64,000 bases of DNA from Methylophaga sp. (GCA_024636315.1 JAGXHJ010000032.1:1-64000), one strand, 5' to 3'; shown: positions 19,514-30,534, numbered from the stretch's first letter. A program made the numbers and translations. Notes: a model not told the origin generated them from the letters alone.

Positions 19514-19753
19514 ATGATTCAGTGTAAAGACCTAACAGAAGAAGCCAGTGACTACCTAGATGGTGATCTACCACTACGTAAACGCATTGCGCTGTTTGTT
19601 CATCTAGTAATTTGTCGCTGTTGCCGTAATTACCTTCAACAAATCCGCAGCACGATTAAGACGGTTAAAGTGCTACAGCCTAAAGAAAAAGAGACCATTG
19701 ATACCCAAGCTTTGGCGCACAAACTACATGCGCTTAGTTGTAAGCACGACTAA
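19514..19753 (+). CDS. Zinc-finger anti-sigma factor
   Basis: 79 residues. The N-terminal half has the anti-sigma zinc-binding pattern: an upstream Cys (IQCKDLTEEASDYLDGDLP) and HLVICRCC (H-x3-C-x2-C), as in ZAS/HC2 proteins that hold ECF factors. There is no membrane helix, so it is a soluble anti-sigma that may sense metal or redox state through its thiols. It is preceded by AAGTAAG and starts 5 bp after the sigma stop. Its stop overlaps by 4 bp the stop of the convergent DUF1244 gene. Confidence 0.85.
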   Translation: MIQCKDLTEEASDYLDGDLPLRKRIALFVHLVICRCCRNYLQQIRSTIKTVKVLQPKEKETIDTQALAHKLHALSCKHD

Positions 19754-20007
19754 AGCTTAGGGCCTGATTGGTGCTTATCTTTCCATTCAGAGTAAGGCAT
19801 ACCATAAACATGTTCGCGGGCTTGATCATAATCCATCGCTAGGCCTTTTTCTTCAGCTGCGGCCAAATACCATTTAGATAAACAATTACGACAAAAACCT
19901 GCAAGATTCATTAAATCAATATTCTGTACGTCTGTTCGTTCTTGTAAATGGGCTGTCAAGCGGCGGAATGCTGCGGCTTCAAGTTCTAATTGGGTTTGTG
20001 CATCCAT
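19750..20007 (-). CDS. DUF1244 family protein
   Basis: 85 residues, soluble. The core MNLAGFCRNCLSKWYLAAAEEKGLAMDYDQAREHVYGMPYSEWK is typical of DUF1244 (SMc04008-like), a small helical family common in proteobacteria with no firm function. The paired cysteines (FCRNCL, about 38-41) are a family feature. The start overlaps the stop of the ABC ATPase gene by one base (TAATG), so it ends the long gyrA-led series. An in-frame GATC-rich N-terminus gave no alternative start. Confidence 0.9.
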   Translation of the reverse strand: MDAQTQLELEAAAFRRLTAHLQERTDVQNIDLMNLAGFCRNCLSKWYLAAAEEKGLAMDYDQAREHVYGMPYSEWKDKHQSGPKL

Positions 20008-22016
20008 TATTTATTTTCCTCATATAAAAAACACCGTACTTCATGCGTGACGGATAAATCAGTTCGTTCAGGGTAAGCAAGTAAACATTGAGGCATGACA
20101 CTCGGGCAACGTTGATGAAAATGACAACCAGTTGGCGGATTTGCTGGCGATGGCAATTCCCCCTCCAAACGTAGCACTTTTTTATCAATGTCTAGTTCCG
20201 GTACCGCCGCTAATAGCGCTCGAGTATAAGGATGCTTCGGAAAATTTAATACTTCATCTCGATTGCCCTGTTCAACTATTCGGCCCAAATACATAACCGC
20301 AACGCGGTGAGCTAAATAGTTAACTACTGAAATGTTATGGGTAATAAATAAATAAGACAATCCAAACTCATGTTGGATTTCACGTAATAAATTAAGTATT
20401 TGAGCTTGTACCGACACATCTAATGCACTGGTTGGTTCATCACAAATAATAATCTCAGGGTCAGCGGCCAATGCTCGGGCGATACAAATACGCTGACGTT
20501 GACCACCAGAAAACTCATGTGGATAGCGATGTTTAATTGCTGAATGTAAACCTACTCGTTCTAGTAATTCATCAACGCGCTTTTGTTTCGTTGATGGATT
20601 TTTAACATATTTCTTCGCTGACAAGCCTTCTTCAATGATTTGGCTGACTGTCATCCGTGGGTTCATTGAGGCAAAAGGATCTTGAAATATTATCTGTAAC
20701 GATGAGCGGTGCTGTTTTAATTCCCTTTCTGACAATTGAGTCAGATCATCACCTTGATAATTCACCTGGCCAGAAGTAACTGAAACGAGCTGCAAAATAC
20801 CTTTACCAACTGTGGTCTTGCCACAGCCAGACTCACCTACCAAGGCGAGTGTTTCAGATTGTTTTAGTGCTAACTGCACATCATCAACCGCTTTCACATG
20901 TCCCACAACACGCTGAAATAATCCTTTACGAATCGGAAAATGGACACGCAAGGCTTTTATATCTAGGATAACTTTATCCGCTGGCAATACTTCAGATAAA
21001 GGCGATGAATGAAGCTCAAGGGGTACATCTTTTTGTTCGATTATTTTATCTGGATCAAATAAATGACATAGAACACCATGCCTATCTTCTTGATACCACT
21101 GTGGAATAACAGTATGACAAAGTGCTAAAGCATGATCGCAACGTTCTACGAAGCGGCAACCGCTAAACGCTTGTGTTAACACAGGCACACTGCCCTTAAT
21201 CACGGTTAGCCGTTGTTCACGTTTTTGTGCCGTCGGCAAAGCTTGAAATAATTTATCGGTATAAGGATGTTTATGATGATTAAAAAATCGCTCACGAGTC
21301 GCTGTTTCAACAATTTGCCCCGCGTACATCACAGCTACGTGATCGGCCATTTGACCAACCACGGCTAAATCATGACTGATCAGCAAAATAGCCATGCCAG
21401 TGTCACGTTGAATTTGTTTTAATAAATCCAGTATCTGCGCCTGGATCGTAACGTCCAATGCTGTCGTCGGTTCATCTGCGATTAATAGCTCAGGTTCACC
21501 CGCTAAGGCCATGGCAATCATCACCCGCTGTTTCATGCCACCGGATAATTGATGTGGATAGTCATTAATACGTTGCTTAGGATCAGGAATACCTACCGAA
21601 TCCAGCAAAGCAATAATCCGCTCATGACATGCCTGATCTTTTAGGCCAAAGTGCCACTGTAAACATTCGCCAATTTGCTCTCCAACTGACAATACAGGGT
21701 TAAGTGAACTTTGCGGTTCCTGAAAAATAATCGCAATTCGACGGCCACGAATATGCTGCATATCCAGTTCAGATAAGGATAATAAATCTTGACCTAAAAG
21801 TTTAATTTCACCAGCAACAACTCGACTAATAGGCTGAGGATGTAAACGCAATAAAGACAAAGCGGTCATTGATTTACCACAGCCAGATTCGCCTAGCAAA
21901 GCAAAGGTTTCACCACGAGCAATAGTGAAATCAACACCATCTACCGCACGTAAAGGTTGCGCCGTTTTACCCAACCACGTTTTTAGACCCTTTACTTCTA
22001 GTAGTGCTGGCTTCAC
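20007..22016 (-). CDS. Dipeptide/oligopeptide-type ABC transporter, fused double ATPase
   Basis: 669 residues containing two complete nucleotide-binding domains of the OppD-OppF type. Domain 1: Walker [13 protein letters not shown] (about 41-52), signature LSGGMKQR, Walker [13 protein letters not shown]. Domain 2: [12 protein letters not shown] (about 391-402), [20 protein letters not shown]. Each is followed by the oligopeptide-transporter C-terminal region with clustered Cys ([30 protein letters not shown]). YejF/GsiA-like fused ATPases have this size. GTG start, overlapping the permease stop by 4 bp. The substrate is unknown: no binding protein is nearby. Confidence 0.92.
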   Translation of the reverse strand: MKPALLEVKGLKTWLGKTAQPLRAVDGVDFTIARGETFALLGESGCGKSMTALSLLRLHPQPISRVVAGEIKLLGQDLLSLSELDMQHIRGRRIAIIFQEPQSSLNPVLSVGEQIGECLQWHFGLKDQACHERIIALLDSVGIPDPKQRINDYPHQLSGGMKQRVMIAMALAGEPELLIADEPTTALDVTIQAQILDLLKQIQRDTGMAILLISHDLAVVGQMADHVAVMYAGQIVETATRERFFNHHKHPYTDKLFQALPTAQKREQRLTVIKGSVPVLTQAFSGCRFVERCDHALALCHTVIPQWYQEDRHGVLCHLFDPDKIIEQKDVPLELHSSPLSEVLPADKVILDIKALRVHFPIRKGLFQRVVGHVKAVDDVQLALKQSETLALVGESGCGKTTVGKGILQLVSVTSGQVNYQGDDLTQLSERELKQHRSSLQIIFQDPFASMNPRMTVSQIIEEGLSAKKYVKNPSTKQKRVDELLERVGLHSAIKHRYPHEFSGGQRQRICIARALAADPEIIICDEPTSALDVSVQAQILNLLREIQHEFGLSYLFITHNISVVNYLAHRVAVMYLGRIVEQGNRDEVLNFPKHPYTRALLAAVPELDIDKKVLRLEGELPSPANPPTGCHFHQRCPSVMPQCLLAYPERTDLSVTHEVRCFLYEENK

Positions 22017-23425
22017 TGTGTGGCCTGCATTCGTGGATCAAAGGCATCGCGTACCACATCTGCAAATAAATTAGCGGCTAATACTAGTGTGAACATCGAA
22101 ATAAAAGCTGCCGCAAGCGACCACCAGACAACTGGCTCACGTGCCATTTCTAAGCGCGCGCTATTAATCATATTGCCCCAGCTAATCATTGACGGGTCAA
22201 CACCGACACCAACATATGACAACACTGCTTCAGCCAGTACTAAACCACTAAAATCTAGCACAATGGCAATCATCACTATGTGCATCAAATTAGGTAATAT
22301 ATGTCGATGCAATATTGTTAAACTTCCAGCACCAAGGGCTCTTGCTGCCAGCACATATTCTGCCTCGCGTAACTTCAGAGTTTCACCCCGTAAAATTCGA
22401 CATAAGCCAGTCCAACTCGTTAAACCAAGAATAATGCATAAAAATAACAAACGCATATCTGCCCGCTCGGCAATGGTGACAAAGCTTTCTGGGTGATTAT
22501 TCATATAAACTTGCAACATCAGTACAGCAGCGGCAATAAGCAGTACACCAGGAATTGAGTTCAAGGTGGTGTATATGTATTGAATAACATCATCTATCCA
22601 ACCCTTAAAGTAACCAGCTGCGATGCCCATAAATAAGGCTAAAGGCAACATAACCAAAGTTGTCAAGGTACCGATGACAAGGCCGGTGCGAATACTTTTC
22701 AATGTTTGATAGAGTACATCTTGTCCGACCTTATCCGTACCTAAAATATGATATTGACTACTTAAAACGGCAAGGTTAAAAATTAGTAGTAATAACATCA
22801 ACAACATGACTAGTACGGTTCGATATGGATAATGTGCTTCGCCGAATACTATATCTCGTGTCGTTTTACGCCATGTACCATGCTGACGCTTAGCCAAATA
22901 GACAATCATCAAAATAAACACGACAAGCCAAGCGAGTAATAACCATAGCGAGTTGATCATCACACTATGTGTTATATCAGACCATTTAGCCTGCCCATTA
23001 TCCAAATGAGAACCTGCATATAATAATGGGGGATAATCGTAATTGAGCGTGCCATCTTCGGCTGTTGCCATCTCTCGAACAAATAAATGGGTGGCGAAAG
23101 GTTCAGAATAAGTTTTTTCAACTTGCTGCCGCAACGGCAAAATAGCCAAATCGAGTAAGGTCAAGACTTCTGTCGAGTAATGGGTTACTTCACTTGCTTT
23201 ATCGGTAGGAAGCGCTACTCGAAAGTGTACCGAATCTAATAGACCTACAGCGACATAACACAGTAAAATCATTATCGAGATAACACCACGTTTGCGGGTT
23301 AGTACTGATTTCCATGGTGCTCTTAAATGCGGCCGGCGTCGAATATATAAAACAGCTGACACTACGACTGCAAGCAATACGTAAATTAAAATATCAGTCC
23401 ATAAAAATACGGGCAGGAATGGCAT
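22013..23425 (-). CDS. DppC/YejE-type ABC transporter permease
   Basis: 470 residues, longer than usual DppC (about 300). The C-terminal half is a standard permease domain: YHILGTDKVGQDVLYQTLKSIRTGL (typical DppC entry motif), several helices, and the ATPase-coupling EAA-like loop REAEYVLAARALGAGSLTILHRHILPN. The N-terminal half adds two helices and a roughly 100-residue periplasmic loop, as in YejE-like proteins. It starts 2 bp after ispH and overlaps the ATPase gene. A partner DppB/YejB permease and a solute-binding protein are not in the window. Confidence 0.88.
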   Translation of the reverse strand: MPFLPVFLWTDILIYVLLAVVVSAVLYIRRRPHLRAPWKSVLTRKRGVISIMILLCYVAVGLLDSVHFRVALPTDKASEVTHYSTEVLTLLDLAILPLRQQVEKTYSEPFATHLFVREMATAEDGTLNYDYPPLLYAGSHLDNGQAKWSDITHSVMINSLWLLLAWLVVFILMIVYLAKRQHGTWRKTTRDIVFGEAHYPYRTVLVMLLMLLLLIFNLAVLSSQYHILGTDKVGQDVLYQTLKSIRTGLVIGTLTTLVMLPLALFMGIAAGYFKGWIDDVIQYIYTTLNSIPGVLLIAAAVLMLQVYMNNHPESFVTIAERADMRLLFLCIILGLTSWTGLCRILRGETLKLREAEYVLAARALGAGSLTILHRHILPNLMHIVMIAIVLDFSGLVLAEAVLSYVGVGVDPSMISWGNMINSARLEMAREPVVWWSLAAAFISMFTLVLAANLFADVVRDAFDPRMQATQ

Positions 23426-23427
23426 AG

Positions 23428-24387
23428 TTAGTGGGTTCGTTTAAGCTCAGAAATATCAATTCTCAACTCTTTAGGCATTGAGAATTCAACTGTCTCGCGT
23501 AAGCCATTATCTTCATCAGCTTGATTAACACCTAAGGCTTTTAAGCGCTCAACAACTTCCTGTACTAATATTTCTGGTGCCGATGCACCCGCAGTTAAAC
23601 CAATGATTTTTTTATCGACTAGCCATTCAGGGTTGATGTCTAGTGCGTTATCAATCAAATGAGCTGGCGTATCTAGCTTGTTCGACAATTCACGTAAGCG
23701 ATTTGAATTTGAGCTATTTTTAGATCCCACTACGAGTACGACATCGCACTGTTGAGCTAGATTCTTAACCGCATCTTGACGATTTTGCGTAGCGTAGCAA
23801 ATATCATCTTTGCGTGGTCCATTAATCTTCGGGAAATGTTTTCTTAGTGCATCAATTACCACAGAGGCATCATCAACGGATAAGGTAGTTTGGGTCACAA
23901 AAGCGAGTTCATCAGGATTTTTAACTTGAAGTTTAGCCACATCTTCTGCCGTTTCAACTAGGTACATACCACCTCGATCAGACGTGTATTGCCCCATCGT
24001 ACCTTCAACTTCTGGATGCCCAGCATGACCGATCAAAATACATTCACGACCTTGCCGTTCAAATTGGGCCACTTCCAGATGTACTTTGGTCACTAAAGGA
24101 CAAGTAGCATCGAAGACTTTTAAACCGCGCTGCTTACCTTCCGCTTGTACTTGTTTTGATACACCGTGCGCACTAAAAATTAAGGTAGCGTTATCTGGTA
24201 CATCGCTTAATTCTTCAATAAAAATAGCACCTTTGTCTCGCAAGCTATCAACAACATATTTATTGTGAACGACTTCATGGCGAACATAGATCGGTGCACC
24301 GAATAATTCTAAAGCTCGTTCAACGATATCAATAGCGCGATCAACACCGGCACAAAAACCACGCGGATTAGCGAGTATTAATTTCAT
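23428..24387 (-). CDS. ispH: 4-hydroxy-3-methylbut-2-enyl diphosphate reductase (IspH)
   Basis: Last enzyme of the MEP isoprenoid pathway; a [4Fe-4S] protein making IPP and [24 protein letters not shown] holds the first cluster Cys; [10 protein letters not shown] and the later [10 protein letters not shown] region complete the fold; EEXXXD-type and HGV motifs are present. The frame is open 13 codons further upstream, but the ATG at 24387 gives the exact family N-terminus and overlaps the pheA stop as TAATG. Length 319 residues. Confidence 0.97.
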   Translation of the reverse strand: MKLILANPRGFCAGVDRAIDIVERALELFGAPIYVRHEVVHNKYVVDSLRDKGAIFIEELSDVPDNATLIFSAHGVSKQVQAEGKQRGLKVFDATCPLVTKVHLEVAQFERQGRECILIGHAGHPEVEGTMGQYTSDRGGMYLVETAEDVAKLQVKNPDELAFVTQTTLSVDDASVVIDALRKHFPKINGPRKDDICYATQNRQDAVKNLAQQCDVVLVVGSKNSSNSNRLRELSNKLDTPAHLIDNALDINPEWLVDKKIIGLTAGASAPEILVQEVVERLKALGVNQADEDNGLRETVEFSMPKELRIDISELKRTH

Positions 24388-25475
24388 TATAAGACAGCCT
24401 TTGGATAGGAACCTAGCACTCGACACATTGATGATTCTTGTTCGAGCAATTTTAATGCTTCTGCTACAGCTTTATCTTGGCAATGACCGTCAATATCAAT
24501 AAAAAATACATATTCCCAGATCCCTTTTCCTGAAGGACGTGATTCAATACGCGTCATACTAATACCGCTATCAGCCAAAGGCTTTAATAAAATCTGTAAA
24601 GCGCCGGGCTTATTTTGAGTTGATACTAATAAGGCTGTTTTATCGACACCAGATGGTCCAACATTTTGAGTACCAATCACTATAAATCGCGTGGTGTTAT
24701 CAGATTCATCTTCAATATTACTGGCCAAAACGAATAAATCATAAATTTCAGCGGCGCGGTTAGCGGCTATAGCGGCGGCATTAGGTTCATTTGCCACTTT
24801 TTTGGCCGCTTCCGAATTGCTATTAACGGCTACTAATTCACTTTCTGGCAGATGCTCAGCAAGCCATTTTCGGCATTGTGCCAGCGCTTGCGGGTGTGCA
24901 TAAACTACTTTTATATCGGCAAGTTCAGTTGACTTACTTAACAAGTAGTGATGAATTCGTAGTGATACTTCGCCATTAATTTTCAATGGTGAAGTAATGA
25001 AGCGATCTAAGGTATGTGAGACCATGCCTTCGGTTGAATTTTCAACAGGCACTATACCGTAACTTGCATTAGCCGTTTCAACGGCGTGAAATACGTCGGC
25101 TATAGTCGCCATAGATTGTAGTTCAACCGAACCGCCAAACTGTTTTAAAGCTGCAGCTTGGGTGAATGAGCCTTCTGGACCTAAATAAGCAACTTGTAAT
25201 GGCTTTTCAGCGGCTAAACACGCTGACATTATCTCACGGAATAAACGGGCCATTTCTTTAGCATCTAATGGGCCTTCATTACGTTCCATAACTTGACGTA
25301 AGACCATCGCCTCACGTTCAGGACGATAGAAATCGCCCGTCTGTTCTCCGTTAGCCATTTTGATACGTGCAACCTCTTCCGCCATCGCCGCCCGTTTATT
25401 CAATAAAGCTTGAATTTGCAGATCGGTATCATCGATTTGGTCGCGTATAACTTGTAGGGCTTGTTGTTCACTCAT
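24387..25475 (-). CDS. pheA: Bifunctional chorismate mutase / prephenate dehydratase (PheA)
   Basis: Commits chorismate to phenylalanine. 362 residues in three parts: AroQ-type chorismate mutase (about 1-90, [18 protein letters not shown]), prephenate dehydratase ([13 protein letters not shown] near 95-107; [13 protein letters not shown] near 143), and a C-terminal ACT domain ([36 protein letters not shown]) for phenylalanine feedback. It lies 5 bp after serC, the common gyrA-serC-pheA order of gammaproteobacteria, although hisC and aroA, which often follow, are replaced here by ispH. Confidence 0.97.
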   Translation of the reverse strand: MSEQQALQVIRDQIDDTDLQIQALLNKRAAMAEEVARIKMANGEQTGDFYRPEREAMVLRQVMERNEGPLDAKEMARLFREIMSACLAAEKPLQVAYLGPEGSFTQAAALKQFGGSVELQSMATIADVFHAVETANASYGIVPVENSTEGMVSHTLDRFITSPLKINGEVSLRIHHYLLSKSTELADIKVVYAHPQALAQCRKWLAEHLPESELVAVNSNSEAAKKVANEPNAAAIAANRAAEIYDLFVLASNIEDESDNTTRFIVIGTQNVGPSGVDKTALLVSTQNKPGALQILLKPLADSGISMTRIESRPSGKGIWEYVFFIDIDGHCQDKAVAEALKLLEQESSMCRVLGSYPKAVL

Positions 25476-25480
25476 GGTTG

Positions 25481-26560
25481 TTAACCGTGTTTTCTTTCGA
25501 ATTCAGACATAAATGCGATTAAAGCATCAACGCCAGCTTCCGGCATTGCGTTATAAATGCTGGCACGCATACCACCTAAGGCCTTGTGACCTTTTAACGA
25601 TAATAATCCTGCTAACTTCGCATCGGCTAAAAACTGAGTATTCAAACTATCATTGACCAGCGTAAATGGCACATTCATCCATGAGCGATAGCGAATATCT
25701 ACAGGATTTTGAAACAAGGTACTACCATCGATTGCTTGGTAGAGTTTTGTTTGTTTACGCTGATTTATTTCGGCCATAGCTACCAAGCCACCTTGCTGCT
25801 TTATCCAATCAAATACTAAGCCAGCCAAATACCAACTATAAGTAGCAGGCGTGTTATACATTGAACCGTTATCATCTTGGATTTTATAATTAAACATAGT
25901 AGGCGTTGCAGCCAATGTATCACCGAGTAAATCACGACGCACAATCACGATACATAAACCTGCGGGGCCAATATTTTTTTGAGCTCCCGCATAAATCAAA
26001 CCAAATCGACTGACATCAATAGGTCTTGATAATAGTGTAGACGAAAAATCTGCTACTAATGGGATATCACCGGTATCAGGAATATCATCAAACTCAAGGC
26101 CATGAATAGTTTCATTAACGGTGTAATGTACATACGCCGCATCAGCAGAAAATTGCCAAGTATTTTTATCAGCAATTGTCGTACAGTGATTCGCCGTAGA
26201 ATCAGTAACGATATTTACATCACAATACTTTTGCGCTTCGCTAATCGCTTTTTCTGACCACGCACCGGTATTGAAATAATCTGCTTTCGTTTTTCCGCGC
26301 AACAAATTCATTGGAATCATTGCAAACTGGCTAGATGCGCCACCCTGCAAAAAAAGCACGGCATAATCATCAGAAATAGTCAGTAACTCACGTAATTCCG
26401 CCTCAGCCTTCTGTGCTATCGAGCTATATTCAGGACCGCGGTGACTCATTTCCATCACCGACATGCCTGAATTATGCCAGTCCAACATTTCTGCTTGAGC
26501 CTGTAGCATCACTTCGGCTGGCAACATAGCCGGTCCAGCACTAAAATTATACGGTTTCAA
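25481..26560 (-). CDS. serC: Phosphoserine aminotransferase (SerC)
   Basis: PLP enzyme of serine synthesis and, in many gammaproteobacteria, of pyridoxal phosphate synthesis. The family N-terminus is MKPYNFSAGPAMLP; here the codon before KPYNFSAGP is TTG, 4 bp after the gyrA stop, with AGAAGAA in ribosome-binding position. I take that TTG as the start (359 residues). The frame remains open upstream inside gyrA (ATGs at 26593 and 26608), which would add 11-16 residues not found in the family. The PLP lysine is in YAGAQKNIGPAG. Confidence 0.93.
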   Translation of the reverse strand: MKPYNFSAGPAMLPAEVMLQAQAEMLDWHNSGMSVMEMSHRGPEYSSIAQKAEAELRELLTISDDYAVLFLQGGASSQFAMIPMNLLRGKTKADYFNTGAWSEKAISEAQKYCDVNIVTDSTANHCTTIADKNTWQFSADAAYVHYTVNETIHGLEFDDIPDTGDIPLVADFSSTLLSRPIDVSRFGLIYAGAQKNIGPAGLCIVIVRRDLLGDTLAATPTMFNYKIQDDNGSMYNTPATYSWYLAGLVFDWIKQQGGLVAMAEINQRKQTKLYQAIDGSTLFQNPVDIRYRSWMNVPFTLVNDSLNTQFLADAKLAGLLSLKGHKALGGMRASIYNAMPEAGVDALIAFMSEFERKHG

Positions 26561-26564
26561 TAGT

Positions 26565-29159
26565 CTATTCTTCTGTTGTGTCGTCAGTATCATCAATTTC
26601 AGAATCAATTTCAGATTCAGTACTATCTTCTTCCTCTAATACTCGTTCCAAACCAACTAATTTTTCATTCTTAGTCAAGTTAATCAGTTTCACACCCTGA
26701 GTATTACGACCTACGATAGATACATCTTTCACCGGGGTACGAACCAAAGTACCACCATTAGTGATTAACATAATTTGATGTTCAGGTTGAACTTGTACTG
26801 CACCAACCACATTACCGTTACGTTCTGATGTTTGGATAGAAATAATACCGCTACCGCCACGACCTTGAACGCGATATTGCTCTAAATCAGTTCGTTTACC
26901 AAAGCCAAATTCTGTAGCAGTTAAAATCGCACCATCTTCAGGATTAGCAATAATCATCGAAATGATATCAGCGCCTTCAGGCAAACGCATACCGCGAACG
27001 CCACGAGAAACTCGACCCATAGAACGCACATCTGTTTCAGGGAAACGTATCACTTTGCCGTTTGAACTAAATAACATAATGTCAGATTGACCATCAGTCA
27101 GTGCAACACTAATAAGTTGGTCATCATCTTTCAAGTCAACGGCAATAATACCGTTAGCACGAGGACGTGAATAAGCTTCTAATGGTGTTTTCTTAACCGT
27201 ACCTGATGCCGTTACCATGAAGATATATTGGTCAGCATCAAAATCACGTACAGCTAAAATTGCATTAATATTTTCGCCTTCTTCAAGCGGCAAAATATTA
27301 ACAATTGGTTTACCGCGAGCAGCACGACCGCCCTGTGGTAACTCATAAACTTTTTTCCAGTAAACCTTACCAGTACTTGAGAAACACAATAAGGTATCGT
27401 GAGTATTGGCAATAAATAGATGTTCGATAAAATCTTCATCTTTCATTGCCGTAGCAGATTTACCTTTGCCACCTCGGCGTTGTGCTTGATAGGTATCTAA
27501 TTGTTGCGTTTTAGCATAGCCAGCATGAGATAAGGTCACCACCATTTCTTCTTCGGAGATCAAATCTTCTAGCGTTAAATCAAGATGGGCATCCAAAATT
27601 TCAGTGCGACGTTCATCACCATATTCTTCTTTTATTTTGACTAACTCTTCACGGATAACCGCCATCAAGTTATCGGGGTCACTTAAAATCGCTAACAAGG
27701 CTGCAATTTCAGTTAACACCTCACGATACTCATCCAATATTTTATCTTGTTCGAGTCCTGTCAAACGATGCAAACGCATATCTAGAATAGCTTGTGCTTG
27801 TACAGGAGATAGATTGTATGCACCATTGACTAAGCCAAGTTCATCTTCTAGGCCTTCTGGACGAGAAGCTGCCGCACCTGCCGCACCAAGCATTTCCAGA
27901 ATCATCTCTGAAGCCCAACCGCGCGCTAATAATCCTTCTTTTGCTTCAGCAGGGCTATTGGATGATTTAATTAACTCAATCACTTCATCAATATTTGCTA
28001 GGGCTGTCGCTAAACCTTCCAAGATATGAGCACGATCACGTGCTTTACGTAGCTCATATAACGAACGACGTGTAACCACTTCACGGCGATGACGGATAAA
28101 CGCTTCTAAAATTGGTTTTAATCCCAATAAGCGTGGCTGACCATCAACAATCGCCACCATATTGATCCCAAATACCGTTTGCATTTGAGTTTGTTTATAA
28201 AGATTGTTCAGGACAATTTCTGGTACTTCACCGCGCTTAAGTACCACCACCATACGCATACCATCTTTATCAGATTCATCACGTAATGCGGTGATCCCTT
28301 CAATTTTTTTATCTTTTACTAATTCAGCGATCTTTTCGAGCAAACGCGCTTTGTTGACTTGGTAAGGCAACTCGATCGTTACAATACTTTGTTGACCTGT
28401 ACTTTCATTAGTTTCGATTATAGTTCGAGCACGAATATGAACTCGACCACGACCGGTGTGGTATGCCTCGCTGATGCCTCGTGCACCATTAATCATTGCT
28501 GAGGTTGGAAAGTCTGGGCCAGGAATATATTGCATTAAACCAGCGACATCAATCTCTGGGCGATCGACCATTGCAATACAAGCATTGAGAATTTCGGTTA
28601 AATTATGAGGCGGAATATTCGTCGCCATACCTACTGCAATACCCGACGAGCCGTTAATTAATAAGGCAGGTACCTTGGTCGGTAAGACTGAGGGTTCATG
28701 TTCTGATTCATCATAGTTGGCGATGAAGTCAACGGTTTCTTTATCTAAATCAGCCAGCATTTCATGAGTGATTTTAGCCATCCGTACTTCGGTATAACGC
28801 ATCGCCGCAGGTGAATCACCATCGACCGAACCAAAGTTACCTTGACCATCAACTAACATGTAACGCATAGAGAATGGTTGTGCCATCCGTACCATGGTGT
28901 CATAAACTGCTGTATCACCATGAGGATGGTATTTACCGATAACGTCACCGACAATACGTGCCGATTTTTTATAAGATGAATTCCAATTATTGCCTAACTC
29001 ACGCATGGCAAATAACACACGACGATGTACGGGCTTCAGGCCATCACGGACATCGGGTAGAGCACGTCCTACAATTACGCTCATCGCATAATCAAGGTAC
29101 GATTGTTTCATTTCATCTTCAATATCGATCGAATCAAGCTCAAAAGCAATATCAGTCAT
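26565..29159 (-). CDS. gyrA: DNA gyrase subunit A (GyrA)
   Basis: Cuts and passes DNA in negative supercoiling. 864 residues: the N-terminal breakage-reunion domain contains the quinolone-determining region [13 protein letters not shown] (Thr at the Ser83 position, Asp at 87, the usual susceptible types), RYTEVR with the catalytic Tyr near 120, and the C-terminal beta-pinwheel opened by the GyrA-box QRRGGKG. An acidic tail ([23 protein letters not shown]) ends the protein. It heads gyrA-serC-pheA-ispH. The start ATG has GGATGATG upstream; no confident promoter was identified in the 100-bp gap. Confidence 0.98.
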   Translation of the reverse strand: MTDIAFELDSIDIEDEMKQSYLDYAMSVIVGRALPDVRDGLKPVHRRVLFAMRELGNNWNSSYKKSARIVGDVIGKYHPHGDTAVYDTMVRMAQPFSMRYMLVDGQGNFGSVDGDSPAAMRYTEVRMAKITHEMLADLDKETVDFIANYDESEHEPSVLPTKVPALLINGSSGIAVGMATNIPPHNLTEILNACIAMVDRPEIDVAGLMQYIPGPDFPTSAMINGARGISEAYHTGRGRVHIRARTIIETNESTGQQSIVTIELPYQVNKARLLEKIAELVKDKKIEGITALRDESDKDGMRMVVVLKRGEVPEIVLNNLYKQTQMQTVFGINMVAIVDGQPRLLGLKPILEAFIRHRREVVTRRSLYELRKARDRAHILEGLATALANIDEVIELIKSSNSPAEAKEGLLARGWASEMILEMLGAAGAAASRPEGLEDELGLVNGAYNLSPVQAQAILDMRLHRLTGLEQDKILDEYREVLTEIAALLAILSDPDNLMAVIREELVKIKEEYGDERRTEILDAHLDLTLEDLISEEEMVVTLSHAGYAKTQQLDTYQAQRRGGKGKSATAMKDEDFIEHLFIANTHDTLLCFSSTGKVYWKKVYELPQGGRAARGKPIVNILPLEEGENINAILAVRDFDADQYIFMVTASGTVKKTPLEAYSRPRANGIIAVDLKDDDQLISVALTDGQSDIMLFSSNGKVIRFPETDVRSMGRVSRGVRGMRLPEGADIISMIIANPEDGAILTATEFGFGKRTDLEQYRVQGRGGSGIISIQTSERNGNVVGAVQVQPEHQIMLITNGGTLVRTPVKDVSIVGRNTQGVKLINLTKNEKLVGLERVLEEEDSTESEIDSEIDDTDDTTEE

Positions 29160-29259
29160 CTATCACATCATCCAAATAAACATCGGGCGGCACTCGCCAC
29201 TAAAGTAGGCAATCTTAACACTCGGAGCGATTTCCTGCACCTTTATGGCCGGAGTACTA

Positions 29260-29901
29260 CTAGGGGTTAAGTTTTGTAAAATAACCGCTGAAATCATCTT
29301 CAAGGGTCGAAAATAATTCTTCGAGTCCTTGTTTCCAACCTTTTACGACATTTTCAGGCGTACTTTGCTCGATATCAACATCGACACGTAAGCCAGTTTG
29401 AAATAACGGTTTAGTATTATTTTCGTCGTTAGACATCAGGAAAAACTGCATTTCTAAGACGGCTTGCGGCGAAAATTGGTCGCGTTGCTCTCCATATAAA
29501 GCGGTCACGGCAGCTTCTAACACCATATCGGCAGGTACATCGTCAGTTATAACCACTTGGCTAAATAAACCAGACTTTTGTAACCAGCGCCGTAACTGTT
29601 CGGTAATCATTTCTGAAGGATCAGTAAAAAATTGGTGTGGTGGCTGCGGCCGGTACTCATTCTCACCCACTCTAAATATCAACGTTTGTCCCCTGTAAAG
29701 CGATGTCACACGTACGGGCTTCAACAGTAAGACACGATCTTTAGCAAACTCGGCAGCAACGCCACCTCGGGTTACATCGAGCATATAATAACGAGGCGAA
29801 TCATCATTAACTGCTTCTTTACTGCCAAAGCCAAAACAGCCAGATAACATGCTGACTAAAAAAAAGAGTGTAAACACTCTATATACGTACGGTTTTGCCA
29901 C
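29260..29901 (-). CDS. ABC-type transport auxiliary lipoprotein
   Basis: 213 residues with lipobox LSGC (Cys about 22) after a hydrophobic signal, so it is membrane-anchored by lipid. The body (YYMLDVTRGG..., LLLKPVRVTSLYRGQTLIFRVGENEYRPQPPHQFFTDPSEMITEQLRRWLQKSGLF) fits the ABC_trans_aux/PqiC (DUF330) family, lipoproteins that work with MCE/Mla-type lipid transporters. No MCE or permease gene is adjacent, so it is separated from its partners. GTG start with AGGAG upstream. Divergent from apt. Confidence 0.78.
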   Translation of the reverse strand: MAKPYVYRVFTLFFLVSMLSGCFGFGSKEAVNDDSPRYYMLDVTRGGVAAEFAKDRVLLLKPVRVTSLYRGQTLIFRVGENEYRPQPPHQFFTDPSEMITEQLRRWLQKSGLFSQVVITDDVPADMVLEAAVTALYGEQRDQFSPQAVLEMQFFLMSNDENNTKPLFQTGLRVDVDIEQSTPENVVKGWKQGLEELFSTLEDDFSGYFTKLNP

Positions 29902-29999
29902 TCAAATATTACTCCTATAATGATTCATAACAACTGCATACTTCAGTTTGATACTTTACAGCCGCTATATTAAATTAACTACCAACAGATTACTTCTTT

Positions 30000-30515
30000 A
30001 TGGATCAATTAAAAGCAAAAATTCGTGACATTCCTGATTTTCCTAAAAAAGGGATCATGTTCAAAGACATCACGCCATTAGTTAAAGACCCGACCAGTTT
30101 ACGGCTTGCTATCTCAGGGCTTGTCGCACCCTTTAAAAACTCACAAATTACCGCCGTTGCGGGAATGGAAGCTCGTGGCTTTATTTTCGGTAGTCTTGTC
30201 GCATGGGAACTCAACGTAGGGTTTATTCCTTTACGCAAGCCAGGTAAATTGCCCTACGATGTGCAATCGGTGGATTATAAATTGGAATATGGCGATGCTA
30301 GTTTAGAAGCCCATAGCGATGCCATTAACCCTGGCGACCGTATTTTACTTATCGATGATTTACTAGCAACAGGCGGCACAGCAAAAGCAAGTTGCCAATT
30401 AGTAGAGAAACTCGGTGGTGAAGTTGTAGCTTGTGCCTTTGTTGTAGAATTAGCAATGCTACAGGGCCGTAATCAACTATCAAATTATCCAATTCATTCA
30501 CTAATAGAATATTGA
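30000..30515 (+). CDS. apt: Adenine phosphoribosyltransferase (Apt)
   Basis: Salvages adenine to AMP with PRPP. 171 residues; IRDIPDFPKKGIMFKDITPL and AVAGMEARGFIFG are Apt hallmarks, and the PRPP-binding loop is LLIDDLLATGGTAKA (about 116-130). It is the first of a short rightward set, 19 bp ahead of the motY-like gene, and complements the de novo purine genes purB and purL in this window. Confidence 0.97.
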   Translation: MDQLKAKIRDIPDFPKKGIMFKDITPLVKDPTSLRLAISGLVAPFKNSQITAVAGMEARGFIFGSLVAWELNVGFIPLRKPGKLPYDVQSVDYKLEYGDASLEAHSDAINPGDRILLIDDLLATGGTAKASCQLVEKLGGEVVACAFVVELAMLQGRNQLSNYPIHSLIEY

Positions 30516-30534
30516 AATTAATCGAACCGACTTT

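Noticed and set aside
27604-28029. 141-residue plus-strand frame within gyrA
   Set aside because: Serine-rich antisense shadow of a conserved coding region.
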